Of a stretch of 64,000 bases of DNA, positions 18,246 through 26,364 are shown piece by piece. This DNA is from CAXBNB01 sp965267535. Lineage in GTDB: Bacteria > Bacteroidota > Bacteroidia > Cytophagales > Cyclobacteriaceae. The notes beneath the pieces were generated by a model, which saw only the letters and a list, made by a program, of their open reading frames with translations, was not told the origin of the DNA and ran no database searches. Every line of letters starts with the position of its first letter. Within the stretch, counting starts at the first letter, position 1. The stretch is taken from assembly GCA_965267535.1 (NCBI GenBank), contig OZ254082.1, positions 2,170,001-2,234,000 of the forward strand. Reading direction: 5' to 3'. Made by a program: the position numbers and the translations under genes.

Positions 18246-18959
18246 TTATTTCAGCTCGATTCTACCCGTGCAGAGTTTTATCAGCGATACCAGATGAGCA
18301 AAAAGCACCGCAGGAACGATGAATGCCGGCAACCAGATGTAGGGGAAGTAGAAAACCCCAATGTTGGGTTGGTTAAATGCCAGCTGCTGAAAAGGACCCG
18401 GTGCGGAGAGAATGGCATGCCCTACAATGTTTACCAGTAAAGCCAGGGCAAGAAGATTCCAAACAATGGCCAGTATACGGCGTTTGTTTTTAAAGCCTAT
18501 GGCAAAAATCGCTATGAAAGGCGCAGTTACCCCTGATAGGATGTCGTAATTGATGCCTTCAAAAGTCATAAGCTGGGGTACATTTCCGGCCAGGTATAGC
18601 CACCAGAGTATGATTTCGACCGGTACACGCACGATGTGAATATACGTGAGTGTAGATATGGGCATATTCAGGAGAAACTGTCGGGTTTTGGTATACGAAA
18701 GCAGTATGGCTATGCATAGAGCAGGTACACCTATAGCCAGTAAAAGACGGGGAGGTGTACTGTCGAAATGGAGAAAAAAACGAGTATGTGCCAGCCAGGC
18801 TACCAGAGCCATCCAGCTTACCAGTACTACTCCCACGAGTAAGGGGAGGTGTTTTTTTGGTGTAGCTTGCGCCTGTACAACACTGGAATAGATAAAACCG
18901 AAGGTAGCAACTGTAGTGGCAATAAAGACAAAATTGCCGTGGTACGGGACAGGGTCCAT
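18246..18959 (-). CDS. Seven-helix membrane protein of unknown function
   Basis: 237 residues from the ATG at 18959; the frame extends upstream, but those codons look non-coding. About seven hydrophobic segments follow an early FVFIATTVATFGFIYSSV helix. The loops hold FKNKRR and a PAPG-like stretch (LSAPGPFQQLAFNQPN). I do not recognise a named family with confidence. It is a plain inner-membrane protein without obvious catalytic motifs, transcribed divergently from the Nudix gene. Confidence 0.65.
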   Translation of the reverse strand: MDPVPYHGNFVFIATTVATFGFIYSSVVQAQATPKKHLPLLVGVVLVSWMALVAWLAHTRFFLHFDSTPPRLLLAIGVPALCIAILLSYTKTRQFLLNMPISTLTYIHIVRVPVEIILWWLYLAGNVPQLMTFEGINYDILSGVTAPFIAIFAIGFKNKRRILAIVWNLLALALLVNIVGHAILSAPGPFQQLAFNQPNIGVFYFPYIWLPAFIVPAVLFAHLVSLIKLCTGRIELK

Positions 18960-19067
18960 ACTGGAAAAATTGGTTTCACATAGGTTAAATCTGCGACTCG
19001 GATACAGCTCGTGAAAATACCGGATGGCTGACAGGCTCTTGTAAAAAAGCAAACCTCGTCTCAGGCA

Positions 19068-19099
19068 TTGTTAAGTTACTAATTATATTTTTATGTTTG
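19068..19099 (+). promoter_or_regulatory. Promoter of the Nudix-DUF819 operon
   Basis: ATTG (19068-19071), a 20-bp spacer and TATGTTTG (19092-19099). The -7 element is perfect and the -33 has one mismatch. The leader to the ATG at 19150 would be about 45 nt. Confidence 0.6.
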
Positions 19100-19149
19100 C
19101 CTGATGGGTCCAATTTTTTAATCCCCGCGATTTAGAAAGAAAAGCATTG

Positions 19150-19782
19150 ATGCCATTTGATTCGTTTATAGAAAAATTAACAACTGCACTAGCAATGCCC
19201 CTGCCCGGTGAGGCCGGACAGCAACCCATGGCTGCCCGACCGATCAACAAAACCCGGTATAATTTTGATCATCAGGGAGCTGTCAGGCAGGGTGGTGTTT
19301 TGATTTTACTTTACCCCTCGGCAGATAAGGTGTATTTTCCCTTAACACAAAGGCATACATATCCGGGAGTGCATAGTGGTCAGGTTTCATTGCCGGGAGG
19401 TAAGCTGGAGCAGGACGATGAGGACCTTATCGCCACGGCCATACGGGAAACCACAGAGGAAATAGGAGTGGCAGGTGAAGATATTCGGATCATTGGCCGG
19501 TTGTCAGAGTTGTATATACAGGCAAGCCACTTTCGGGTAATACCCTCTGTTGGTTTTGTGCATAAAAGGCCCAATTTTGTGCTCGACAAGCGGGAAGTGG
19601 CCAAGTTGATCGAAGTGAGTATAGATGAGCTGACGGATCCCCATGCCCGTACATCCCGTGAGATGACCGTGCGACCTGATTTGGATTTGCACATACCCTA
19701 TTACTCTATACAGGGGCATATGGTTTGGGGGGCTACAGCTATGATACTGAGCGAGTTTGTAACAATAATTAACCAAAATTGA
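19150..19782 (+). CDS. Nudix hydrolase, CoA-diphosphatase (NudL) type
   Basis: 210 residues from the ATG at 19150. The NudL/UPF0035 motif LTQRHTYPGVHSGQVSLPGG leads straight into the Nudix box, which ends IRETTEEIGV and retains the metal-binding glutamates. Enzymes of this group cleave CoA and its thioesters to 3',5'-ADP and acyl-phosphopantetheine; that activity is inferred from the motif. The DUF819 gene starts 2 bp after the stop, so the two are almost certainly co-transcribed. Confidence 0.88.
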   Translation: MPFDSFIEKLTTALAMPLPGEAGQQPMAARPINKTRYNFDHQGAVRQGGVLILLYPSADKVYFPLTQRHTYPGVHSGQVSLPGGKLEQDDEDLIATAIRETTEEIGVAGEDIRIIGRLSELYIQASHFRVIPSVGFVHKRPNFVLDKREVAKLIEVSIDELTDPHARTSREMTVRPDLDLHIPYYSIQGHMVWGATAMILSEFVTIINQN

Positions 19783-19784
19783 TA

Positions 19785-21032
19785 ATGGAAGAAACAACAC
19801 CACTGATTACCAATGATGCTATAGTACTGGGGTTATTGCTTGTACTGCTGGGCTTTGTGTTTAAAACAGCTTCATCGAGCCATCCCTTTTGGCAAAAATT
19901 CTACTCCTATGTACCTTCTTTACTGGTATGCTACTTTTTACCCTCTGTATTCAATTCGCTGGGTATTATCGATGGCGATCATTCCAACCTCTATTTTGTG
20001 GCATCACGCTACCTGCTTCCGGCCTGTCTGGTCTTGTTGACAATCAGCACAGACTTTAAAGAGATATTCAAGTTGGGCTACAAAGCGGTAGTGATGTTTC
20101 TCACAGGTACAGTGGGTATTTTGATAGGAGGACCACTTGCCATTTTGTTTTTTTCATACGTAGCACCATCGGTGATAGGAGCCGGGTCAGAAGAGGTCTG
20201 GCGCGGCATGACTACAGTGGCGGGTAGCTGGATAGGTGGAGGTGCTAATCAGGCCGCTATGAAAGAGGTTTTTGAAGTAAACGATGACTTGTTTTCAAAA
20301 ATGGTGACAGTAGATATTATAGTAGCCAACATTTGGATGGCCTGTCTGCTAATAGGTGCCGGAAAGTCACGTTTGATGGACAAGCTCCTTAAGGCGGATG
20401 CCTCTGCTATCGATGAGGTGAAAGATAAGATGGAAGCATACACCGCCAGCATTTCAAAAATACCATCACTTACTGATCTGATGCTGATATTAGCAGTAGG
20501 CTTTGGTGTGACCGGTTTAGCTCATCTGATGAGTGACTGGATAGCTCCTTATTTGTTGGAGAACTATCCGCAGCTGAGCCAATACAGCCTTACTTCCGGT
20601 TTCTTTTGGTTGATTGTCATTGCTACTACAGCCGGTCTCATTCTTTCATTTACCCGTATGCGCGAGTTAGAAGGAGCAGGGGCGTCTAAAGTCGGTAGTG
20701 TATTTATATACATATTGGTGGCTACTATCGGTATGAAGATGAACGTGATGGCCATATTGGACTCTCCCGGGCTTTTTCTGGTTGGTATTGTATGGATGCT
20801 TGTGCATATTGGTTTGCTGCTTTTGGTGGCGAAGCTTATTAGAGCACCTTTTTTCTTTGTAGCAGTAGGGAGTCAGGCCAATGTGGGAGGTGCTGCTTCT
20901 GCGCCGGTTATGGCTTCTGCATTTCACCCTTCGCTGGCGCCAGTAGGAGTACTTTTGGCGGTTTTAGGCTATGCTTTGGGTACGTATGCTGCCTATATAT
21001 GCGGGCTGCTTATGCAGTATGTGTCGGGTTAG
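19785..21032 (+). CDS. DUF819 family membrane protein (YjcL-like)
   Basis: 415 residues with about ten hydrophobic helices. Landmarks are SRYLLPACLVLLTISTDFKE and the glycine-rich GSWIGGGANQAAMKE, the most conserved part of DUF819. A second glycine-rich segment (SQANVGGAASAPVMA) near the C-terminus is also typical. The family is thought to be secondary transport related, with no agreed substrate. Its tight coupling to the Nudix gene is the only functional hint. Start chosen at the ATG at 19785; an overlapping TTG lies 6 bp earlier. Confidence 0.85.
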   Translation: MEETTPLITNDAIVLGLLLVLLGFVFKTASSSHPFWQKFYSYVPSLLVCYFLPSVFNSLGIIDGDHSNLYFVASRYLLPACLVLLTISTDFKEIFKLGYKAVVMFLTGTVGILIGGPLAILFFSYVAPSVIGAGSEEVWRGMTTVAGSWIGGGANQAAMKEVFEVNDDLFSKMVTVDIIVANIWMACLLIGAGKSRLMDKLLKADASAIDEVKDKMEAYTASISKIPSLTDLMLILAVGFGVTGLAHLMSDWIAPYLLENYPQLSQYSLTSGFFWLIVIATTAGLILSFTRMRELEGAGASKVGSVFIYILVATIGMKMNVMAILDSPGLFLVGIVWMLVHIGLLLLVAKLIRAPFFFVAVGSQANVGGAASAPVMASAFHPSLAPVGVLLAVLGYALGTYAAYICGLLMQYVSG

Positions 21033-21335
21033 TCATTAGATATCTCCAGGAGTTTTTATTTTTATTTGTGACTTGCACAAAGAAGTCTCCTTTCATTCTT
21101 TTTTCATACGAGTGAAAACTTTGTATGTGCAGTCCTTTCAGATCAGAATCGATATGTCTGCAATTGAAATTTCGTAGGTTTTTTTGATTTTGGTAGCAAG
21201 ATGCAACGATTTCTATTGCATTGGTGTTAAGAGGTAGTCTCTTACTGTGGGTAAGGGAACAGTGTGGTGCGATTGTTTAACGATATATGTACCTACATGC
21301 AATTTACATCAAAAACAAACCCTAACAGATAGCCT
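21033..21335. other. Intergenic region before the cytochrome/YceI operon
   Basis: 303 bp without a gene. It holds one short perfect inverted repeat, TAAGAG-GTAGT-CTCTTA (21228-21244), about 90 bp before the next ATG, which could be an operator. No convincing TTTG-N19-TAnnTTTG promoter was found, so the operon may use an alternative sigma factor or a degenerate promoter. Confidence 0.35.
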
Positions 21336-22358
21336 ATGAAACGCATTTTTTATTATTTCAATCTACTGACAGTATTGCCTATAGTGCTCACCTCCTGCGG
21401 TGGAGATGAAGAGCCGGCAATAGACTGCACCGCATCAGGACTCTCCGCGTCAGTTGTGTCTACTACAAACGCACTGTGCGATACAGAAGGAGCTTTGGTT
21501 GTTTCCGCCACAGGGGGAGCTGCACCCTATACATACAGCATCGACGGCACTGCGTTTGTTTCTACAGCAACATTTTCAGCTTTAGTAGCGGGTAATTACA
21601 CGGTCACTGTTCGTGATGCCAATGACTGTACAGCTACAGTAGCTGCGGCTGTTGATGCTGAGCAGGGAAGTATAGCTGTGACCGTAGGAAGTACGATCGA
21701 TCAGACTTGCACCGAGGGAGGAACCATTACAGCATCGGCTACAGGAGGAGAAGGGGCGGTAGAGTTTAGCATCAACGGAACCACCTTTCAGACTTCAGGT
21801 ACTTTTACCGGGCTGACTGCTGGTAGCTATACAGTCACTGCCAAAGACGCCAATGGGTGTGTGGGCACTACTGCTGCTACCGTTGGGGCGGATGAAAATA
21901 CGGTTACTTTTACTACCCAGCTTACTGATTCGGGGTGTGGCACTTCTGATGGTGCTATTAGTGTATCAGCGACCGGAGGCGATGGAAATTATACGTATAA
22001 GTTTGATGAGGGAAATTTTAGTAGCTCGTCGCAGAAGGGTTCATTGGCTGCAGGTAGCCACTCGGTAACGGTAAAAGACGGTTCTGGATGTGAAGTGACA
22101 GAGAATGTTTCGGTACTGTCGGGTGTGAGCTATGCGAGTAGCGTAAAAACGATCATAGATACCGAATGTGCAACATCGGGATGTCATGTGTCGGGCACGG
22201 GCAGGCAGAACTTTACTGTTTTTGCTACTGTTCAGGCCAATGCTGCCGGAATAAAATCACGAACACAGAGCGGAGATATGCCGAGAAATGGTACATTGAG
22301 TCAGGAAGAAAAAGACCTCATAGCCTGCTGGGTAGATGACGGTGCTAAAAACAACTAA
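21336..22358 (+). CDS. Lipoprotein with SprB-like repeats and a C-terminal CX4CH cytochrome c domain
   Basis: 340 residues. The lipobox is VLTSC (Cys21). Residues about 33-260 are three consecutive SprB-type repeats with the pattern GG..PYTYSIDG, then F..L.AG.YTVTVRDANDC. The last about 75 residues form a small helical domain containing CATSGCH, a c-type haem motif with four residues between the cysteines instead of two. SGDMPRNG follows and would supply an axial methionine. Its C-terminal domain is clearly related to the next protein. It is probably a surface or periplasmic electron carrier on a repeat stalk. Haem attachment is inferred, not shown. Confidence 0.8.
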   Translation: MKRIFYYFNLLTVLPIVLTSCGGDEEPAIDCTASGLSASVVSTTNALCDTEGALVVSATGGAAPYTYSIDGTAFVSTATFSALVAGNYTVTVRDANDCTATVAAAVDAEQGSIAVTVGSTIDQTCTEGGTITASATGGEGAVEFSINGTTFQTSGTFTGLTAGSYTVTAKDANGCVGTTAATVGADENTVTFTTQLTDSGCGTSDGAISVSATGGDGNYTYKFDEGNFSSSSQKGSLAAGSHSVTVKDGSGCEVTENVSVLSGVSYASSVKTIIDTECATSGCHVSGTGRQNFTVFATVQANAAGIKSRTQSGDMPRNGTLSQEEKDLIACWVDDGAKNN

Positions 22359-22370
22359 AACTTTACAGAC

Positions 22371-22718
22371 ATGAAAAAAACACTAAATTATCTATTGATC
22401 ATACTGAGCGTGGCAGTCATAGCTGCTTGTACTTCTGATAATGAAGAGGATTTGTTTGGCGATGTGCAAGTGCCTGAAGAGGTAAGTCTCTCTGCCGATA
22501 TTATGCCTATAATGAATGCGAAATGCGCTCTGTCGGGATGCCATGTGTCGGGAGGAACCTTTCCCGACTTGTCTACCAAAAGCAGCGTAATAGCCCGGGC
22601 GAGCAGGGTAAAGGCCCGTACCCGTGTGGGTGGAGGTATGCCAAAGACAGGCAGCATATCTGCAGAACAAAGAACCCTGATAGGCGCGTGGGTGGATCAG
22701 GGAGCCAAAGACAATTGA
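22371..22718 (+). CDS. Small CX4CH cytochrome c-like lipoprotein
   Basis: 115 residues with lipobox VIAAC (Cys20), then an acidic linker. The domain has CALSGCH (CX4CH), a later GGGMPKTG with the candidate methionine ligand, and the end motif IGAWVDQGAKDN. The same layout appears in the C-terminus of the preceding protein, which ends CWVDDGAKNN. It starts 12 bp after that gene. Probably a monohaem cytochrome anchored in a membrane; a disulfide-bonded, haem-free fold is the alternative. Confidence 0.78.
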   Translation: MKKTLNYLLIILSVAVIAACTSDNEEDLFGDVQVPEEVSLSADIMPIMNAKCALSGCHVSGGTFPDLSTKSSVIARASRVKARTRVGGGMPKTGSISAEQRTLIGAWVDQGAKDN

Positions 22719-22798
22719 TCACCGGACAGTCTCCTTGTGCCTTTTTGGTCTGGTACTCAGAGTGAAATAAGGTGCGAGTGTGGCAAAAACTAAGAACC

Positions 22799-23332
22799 AT
22801 GAAAATAATATACCTCATAGTATTGTGGATTCCCTGCACGGTGGTGGGGCAGCAGTTGAAATCGTCGGAATCCTATATACGTTTTTTTTCCAGTGCGCCT
22901 ATAGAGGATATAGCTGCCGAAAATACCCGTGCCAGGAGCATTATCGATGCTGAAAAAGGACAAGTAGCATTTATAGTACCTGTCAGTGGTTTTGAATTTG
23001 AAAAAGCGTTGATGCAGGAGCATTTTAATGAAAACTACCTGGAAACAGACAAATATCCGAATGCTACTTTTACCGGAACAATAGATGATTGGGAATATAG
23101 TCTGGGTAAAAAAGAAGTAGATGTGACCGGAGAACTCACCATTCACGGAATAAAACGAAAAGTAACTTTGCCGGGCACTATACATCTAAAAGAAAGTGAA
23201 GCCGAAGTGGAGTCAGTATTTAAAGTCAGGCTGGCTGATCATAAAATCAAAATACCCAAAGCCGTATTTTATAATATTGCCGAAGAGGTAGAAGTAACGG
23301 TGCGATTTAAATACACGCTTTCCTCCAACTAA
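22799..23332 (+). CDS. YceI family periplasmic protein
   Basis: 177 residues; the start at 22799 gives a clean signal peptide (MKIIYLIVLWIPCTVVG). YceI hallmarks are present: FEFEKALMQEHFNENYLETD, then YPNATFTG, and the strand GELTIHGIKRKVTLPG. YceI proteins form a lipocalin-like barrel binding polyisoprenoids such as quinone side chains. Position between cytochrome-like lipoproteins and an outer-membrane barrel suggests a role in envelope electron or quinone handling; this is inference. Confidence 0.9.
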   Translation: MKIIYLIVLWIPCTVVGQQLKSSESYIRFFSSAPIEDIAAENTRARSIIDAEKGQVAFIVPVSGFEFEKALMQEHFNENYLETDKYPNATFTGTIDDWEYSLGKKEVDVTGELTIHGIKRKVTLPGTIHLKESEAEVESVFKVRLADHKIKIPKAVFYNIAEEVEVTVRFKYTLSSN

Positions 23333-23344
23333 ACGCTAAAAACT

Positions 23345-24235
23345 ATGACAAAAAACATTACGCTATTGGTAGTTGTTCTAAGCTTTGTTTCTTCTTTGCA
23401 GGCGCAGGACGACCTGTTAACGTTGCTGGAAGGCGAACAAAAAGATGCATCTACCCGATATACCTCAGCTACTTTTAAAAGTACAAGAATTGTAAACGGC
23501 CACTCTGTAGAAGTACGCCCCGGGGGTGTGCTGGATTTTATTATTTCGCACCGGTTTGGGCGTATCAACGAAGGAATAGGACAATTGTATGGGTTAGACG
23601 ACTCCCAGGTGCGAATAGCGCTGGAGTACGGCATTTCTGATAAATTCAATATAGGGTTTGGGCGGTCATCCGTTGGCAAGGTGCTGGATGGTTATTTGAA
23701 ATACAAAATACTCAGGCAAAGTGAAGGGGCAAAAGCTTCTCCGGTTTCTGTATCTGCTTTTACCAGTATGGCCATAGTTACAGGTCCCGGTGCTTTTGGT
23801 TATCCCGAAGCAAACAATCGGTTTTCGCAGCGCCTAACCTACGCATATCAGTTGCTGATAGCCAGAAAAATGAGTAGCAAACTCTCGTTGCAAATTACGC
23901 CTACACTCATTCATCGAAACACTGTACCTACACGATCAGACCCCAACGATGTAGTGTCGGTAGGCTTTGGAGGGCGATACAAACTCACCAACAGGATCGC
24001 CTTCAATACGGAGTATTACCACCTCGCTACAAATTTGGGAGCCGACTACCATCCATCTTTTTCGGTAGGTTTTGATATCGAAACAGGCGGGCACGTGTTT
24101 CAGTTGCACATCACCAATTCACGAGCTATGATAGAAAAGGGTTTTGTAGCTGAAACTAACGGAACATGGGGAGAAGGTGCTATTCATTATGGGTTTAATA
24201 TTTCCAGGGTTTTTAACCTAAAGCCTGAAAAATAG
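23345..24235 (+). CDS. DUF5777 family beta-barrel protein
   Basis: 296 residues with a signal peptide ending SLQAQ (residue 20). The mature part shows the DUF5777 pattern: SATFKSTRIVNGHSVE, then LDFIISHRFGRINEG, LYGLDDSQVRIALEYG and NIGFGRSS. Later strands include FDIETGGHVFQLHITN and a terminal FNISRVF. An outer-membrane barrel is expected. It starts 12 bp after yceI and closes the operon. I recall DUF5777 genes beside YceI and cytochrome-like genes in related bacteria. Confidence 0.85.
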   Translation: MTKNITLLVVVLSFVSSLQAQDDLLTLLEGEQKDASTRYTSATFKSTRIVNGHSVEVRPGGVLDFIISHRFGRINEGIGQLYGLDDSQVRIALEYGISDKFNIGFGRSSVGKVLDGYLKYKILRQSEGAKASPVSVSAFTSMAIVTGPGAFGYPEANNRFSQRLTYAYQLLIARKMSSKLSLQITPTLIHRNTVPTRSDPNDVVSVGFGGRYKLTNRIAFNTEYYHLATNLGADYHPSFSVGFDIETGGHVFQLHITNSRAMIEKGFVAETNGTWGEGAIHYGFNISRVFNLKPEK

Positions 24236-24238
24236 AAG

Positions 24239-24408
24239 TATTGTAACCAAGGATTGCGCTTTTAGAATCAAACTCTCCAAAAGTTGAATTAACAGGGTTT
24301 TTCCGGCAGGAAATGATCTTTATTTTAAACTGAAAAGTATTGCAATGACAAACTTTTGGAGATATTTCTATATGACTTTGTTTAAAAGCGGAATCTCTGG
24401 TATTGTAA
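24239..24408. mobile_element. 154-bp MITE-like palindrome with 8-bp target duplication
   Basis: The element spans 24247-24400. Its left end CCAAGGATTGCGCTTTTA and the reverse complement of its right end (CCAGAGATTCCGCTTTTA) match at 15 of 18 positions. Further in, CTCCAAAAGTT (24275-24285) and AACTTTTGGAG (24351-24361) are perfect complements. The octamer TATTGTAA flanks it directly on both sides (24239-24246 and 24401-24408), as expected of a target-site duplication. It has no coding potential and lies in the 326-bp gap after the DUF5777 gene. Confidence 0.75.
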
Positions 24409-24507
24409 AATCCCGGAAAATAGACGCCTACTGATATGAGCTATAGGTTCGTTTTATTTTTCAGATATAGATGTGACACATAAATCAGATATCCATCACG
24501 ATAAAAC

Positions 24508-24539
24508 AAAAAAACGCTGCACATTTGTAGCGTTTTTTT
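24508..24539 (+). terminator. Terminator after the cytochrome/YceI/DUF5777 operon
   Basis: The stem AAAAAACGCTGC / GTAGCGTTTTTT (one G-T pair) has a 6-nt loop and a trailing T-run. It is near-symmetric and could act on both strands. It lies only 22 bp before the next ATG, so that gene's promoter must be in or just before the hairpin. Confidence 0.75.
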
Positions 24540-24561
24540 GTTTACACAGATAGATCAGTTT

Positions 24562-25581
24562 ATGACAACAGCCAATCAGTATACCATGCCCAAAGCCGGC
24601 TCTATCGCCAAACTGGCTTTAAAAGAAGTAGAAATAGGAGATCCCCAGCCCGGAGAAGTGCAGGTAGCTGTGAAGGCTGTAGGGTTAAATTTTGCAGATG
24701 TATTTGCCATGCATGGATTGTACAGTGCTACTCCCAAAGGAGCATTTGTGCCGGGGTTGGAGTTTTCCGGAGTAGTAGAGCAGCTTGGCGAAGGGGTACA
24801 AGGGCTGCAGGTTGGAGACAAGGTGATGGGTGTTACTAAATTTGGCGGCTACACTGATCGCATCAACCACGATCAGCGATACATTCTGCCTATGCACGAC
24901 GACTGGAGTTTTGAAGAAGGAGCGGCTTACCTGGTGCAGGGGCTTACAGCCTACTATGCCTTAGTGCCTTTGGGGGCTATCGAAAAAGGGGCGACCGTAC
25001 TGATTCACAGCGGTGCTGGAGGTGTAGGTATTATGGCCAATAGAATTGCAAAGCATTTTGAGGGGTACACCATAGGTACAATAGGAAGCCCGGCAAAGCT
25101 GGATGTGCTCGGCAATGAGGGATTTGACCGGTCTATTGTTCGCGGTAGCGACTTTGGTACCAAACTAAAGGAAGCACTGGATGGCAGGGAGCTAAACCTG
25201 ATAGTAGAAACAATTGGTGGAAAAATTTTCAAAGAAGGGTATAAGCAACTGTCTCCACAGGGGAGAATGGTAGTAGTGGGTGCATCGCAGTATGCTTCAC
25301 CCGGAAAAATCCCCAACTACCTGAAGCTACTCTGGTACTATATCAACAGGCCCAAAGTAGACCCTCAGGAAATGATACAGGAAAACAAGGGCGTACTGGC
25401 CTTTAACCTGATATGGCTGTATGACAGGGTGCACCTGATGCACGATATGCTGCAGGAGATGGGTAAGATGGATCTGGGTAAGCCCTATGTAGGTAAAGTT
25501 TTTGACTGGAAGGAAATGCATGAGGCTATAGCGTTTTTCCAATCGGGTAAGTCAACAGGAAAAGTGGTAGTAACACTCTAA
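24562..25581 (+). CDS. Quinone-oxidoreductase-like MDR protein (VAT-1 type)
   Basis: 339 residues. The GroES-like N-terminal half has VGLNFADVFAMHGLY and PGLEFSGVVEQLG. The nucleotide-binding half has HSGAGGVG (residues about 152-159) for NADPH. No structural-zinc cysteine cluster is visible, so this is the zinc-free quinone reductase/VAT-1 branch of the medium-chain dehydrogenases. It probably reduces quinones or enals with NADPH; the substrate is unknown. coaX starts 12 bp downstream, so co-transcription is likely. A TTG at 24538 inside the terminator is rejected as start. Confidence 0.87.
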   Translation: MTTANQYTMPKAGSIAKLALKEVEIGDPQPGEVQVAVKAVGLNFADVFAMHGLYSATPKGAFVPGLEFSGVVEQLGEGVQGLQVGDKVMGVTKFGGYTDRINHDQRYILPMHDDWSFEEGAAYLVQGLTAYYALVPLGAIEKGATVLIHSGAGGVGIMANRIAKHFEGYTIGTIGSPAKLDVLGNEGFDRSIVRGSDFGTKLKEALDGRELNLIVETIGGKIFKEGYKQLSPQGRMVVVGASQYASPGKIPNYLKLLWYYINRPKVDPQEMIQENKGVLAFNLIWLYDRVHLMHDMLQEMGKMDLGKPYVGKVFDWKEMHEAIAFFQSGKSTGKVVVTL

Positions 25582-25593
25582 AAAGTTTAGCAT

Positions 25594-26364
25594 ATGAACC
25601 TCATTATTGATATAGGTAATTCGGATGTAGTTTTTGGGCTCGAGCAGGATGGAAAGTATCCTTTTATATGGCGGATACCTAGCGATGTAAATAAAATACC
25701 CGCAGAGTATGAAATAATCCTGCGGCAATATTTTTTGGAAAACAATGTAAAGACCGATCAGGTGGCTACCGTGTCGATGAGTAGTGTGGTGCCTGACCTC
25801 AACGAGACCATTTTGCAGGTTTGCGCTAAATTATTTGTAGCCCAGCCATTTGTGATTAGTGGTGAGGTTATCGACAAACTGAACCTGGAGATAGACAACC
25901 CCTATGAAATAGGGACGGATCTGGCGTCCAATGCTGTGGGAGCTTATGCCAGGTATAAGCAAGCGTGTATAGTGCTGGATTTTGGTACCGCACTCACCTT
26001 TACGTCTGTATCTGCCAGAGGAAAAATACTGGGAGTGGCTATAGCTCCAGGGGTAAAGACCGCTATGAAGGCACTGTCATCCAATACGGCAAAGCTGCCG
26101 GAAATTCCCTTAGAGATCCCTTCAAAACTTATTGGTAGAAATACCATACAGGCCATGCAGTCGGGTATAATGCAAGGGTATGTGGGATTGGTCAAACACA
26201 TGATAGAAAAGACCAAAGAAGAGATGAATGATACGCCAAAGGTGATTGCTACAGGTGGTCTTTCTTTTATTTTCAAACCCCTCTTGCAAGGTTACATAGA
26301 CGAAATTGTGCCCCAACTGACACTCGACGGGGTATTAGCCATCCGTTCGCAGGCTGGTGCCTGA
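25594..26364 (+). CDS. coaX: Type III pantothenate kinase
   Basis: 256 residues of the acetate/sugar kinase fold. The N-terminal phosphate loop is IDIGNSDVVFG. EIGTDLASNAVGAY is the family motif, reading GTDL where many homologues have GTDR. LDFGTALTFTSV and IAPGVKTAM follow. It catalyses the first step of CoA synthesis from pantothenate. The last 30 bp overlap the 3' end of menE on the opposite strand. Confidence 0.93.
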   Translation: MNLIIDIGNSDVVFGLEQDGKYPFIWRIPSDVNKIPAEYEIILRQYFLENNVKTDQVATVSMSSVVPDLNETILQVCAKLFVAQPFVISGEVIDKLNLEIDNPYEIGTDLASNAVGAYARYKQACIVLDFGTALTFTSVSARGKILGVAIAPGVKTAMKALSSNTAKLPEIPLEIPSKLIGRNTIQAMQSGIMQGYVGLVKHMIEKTKEEMNDTPKVIATGGLSFIFKPLLQGYIDEIVPQLTLDGVLAIRSQAGA

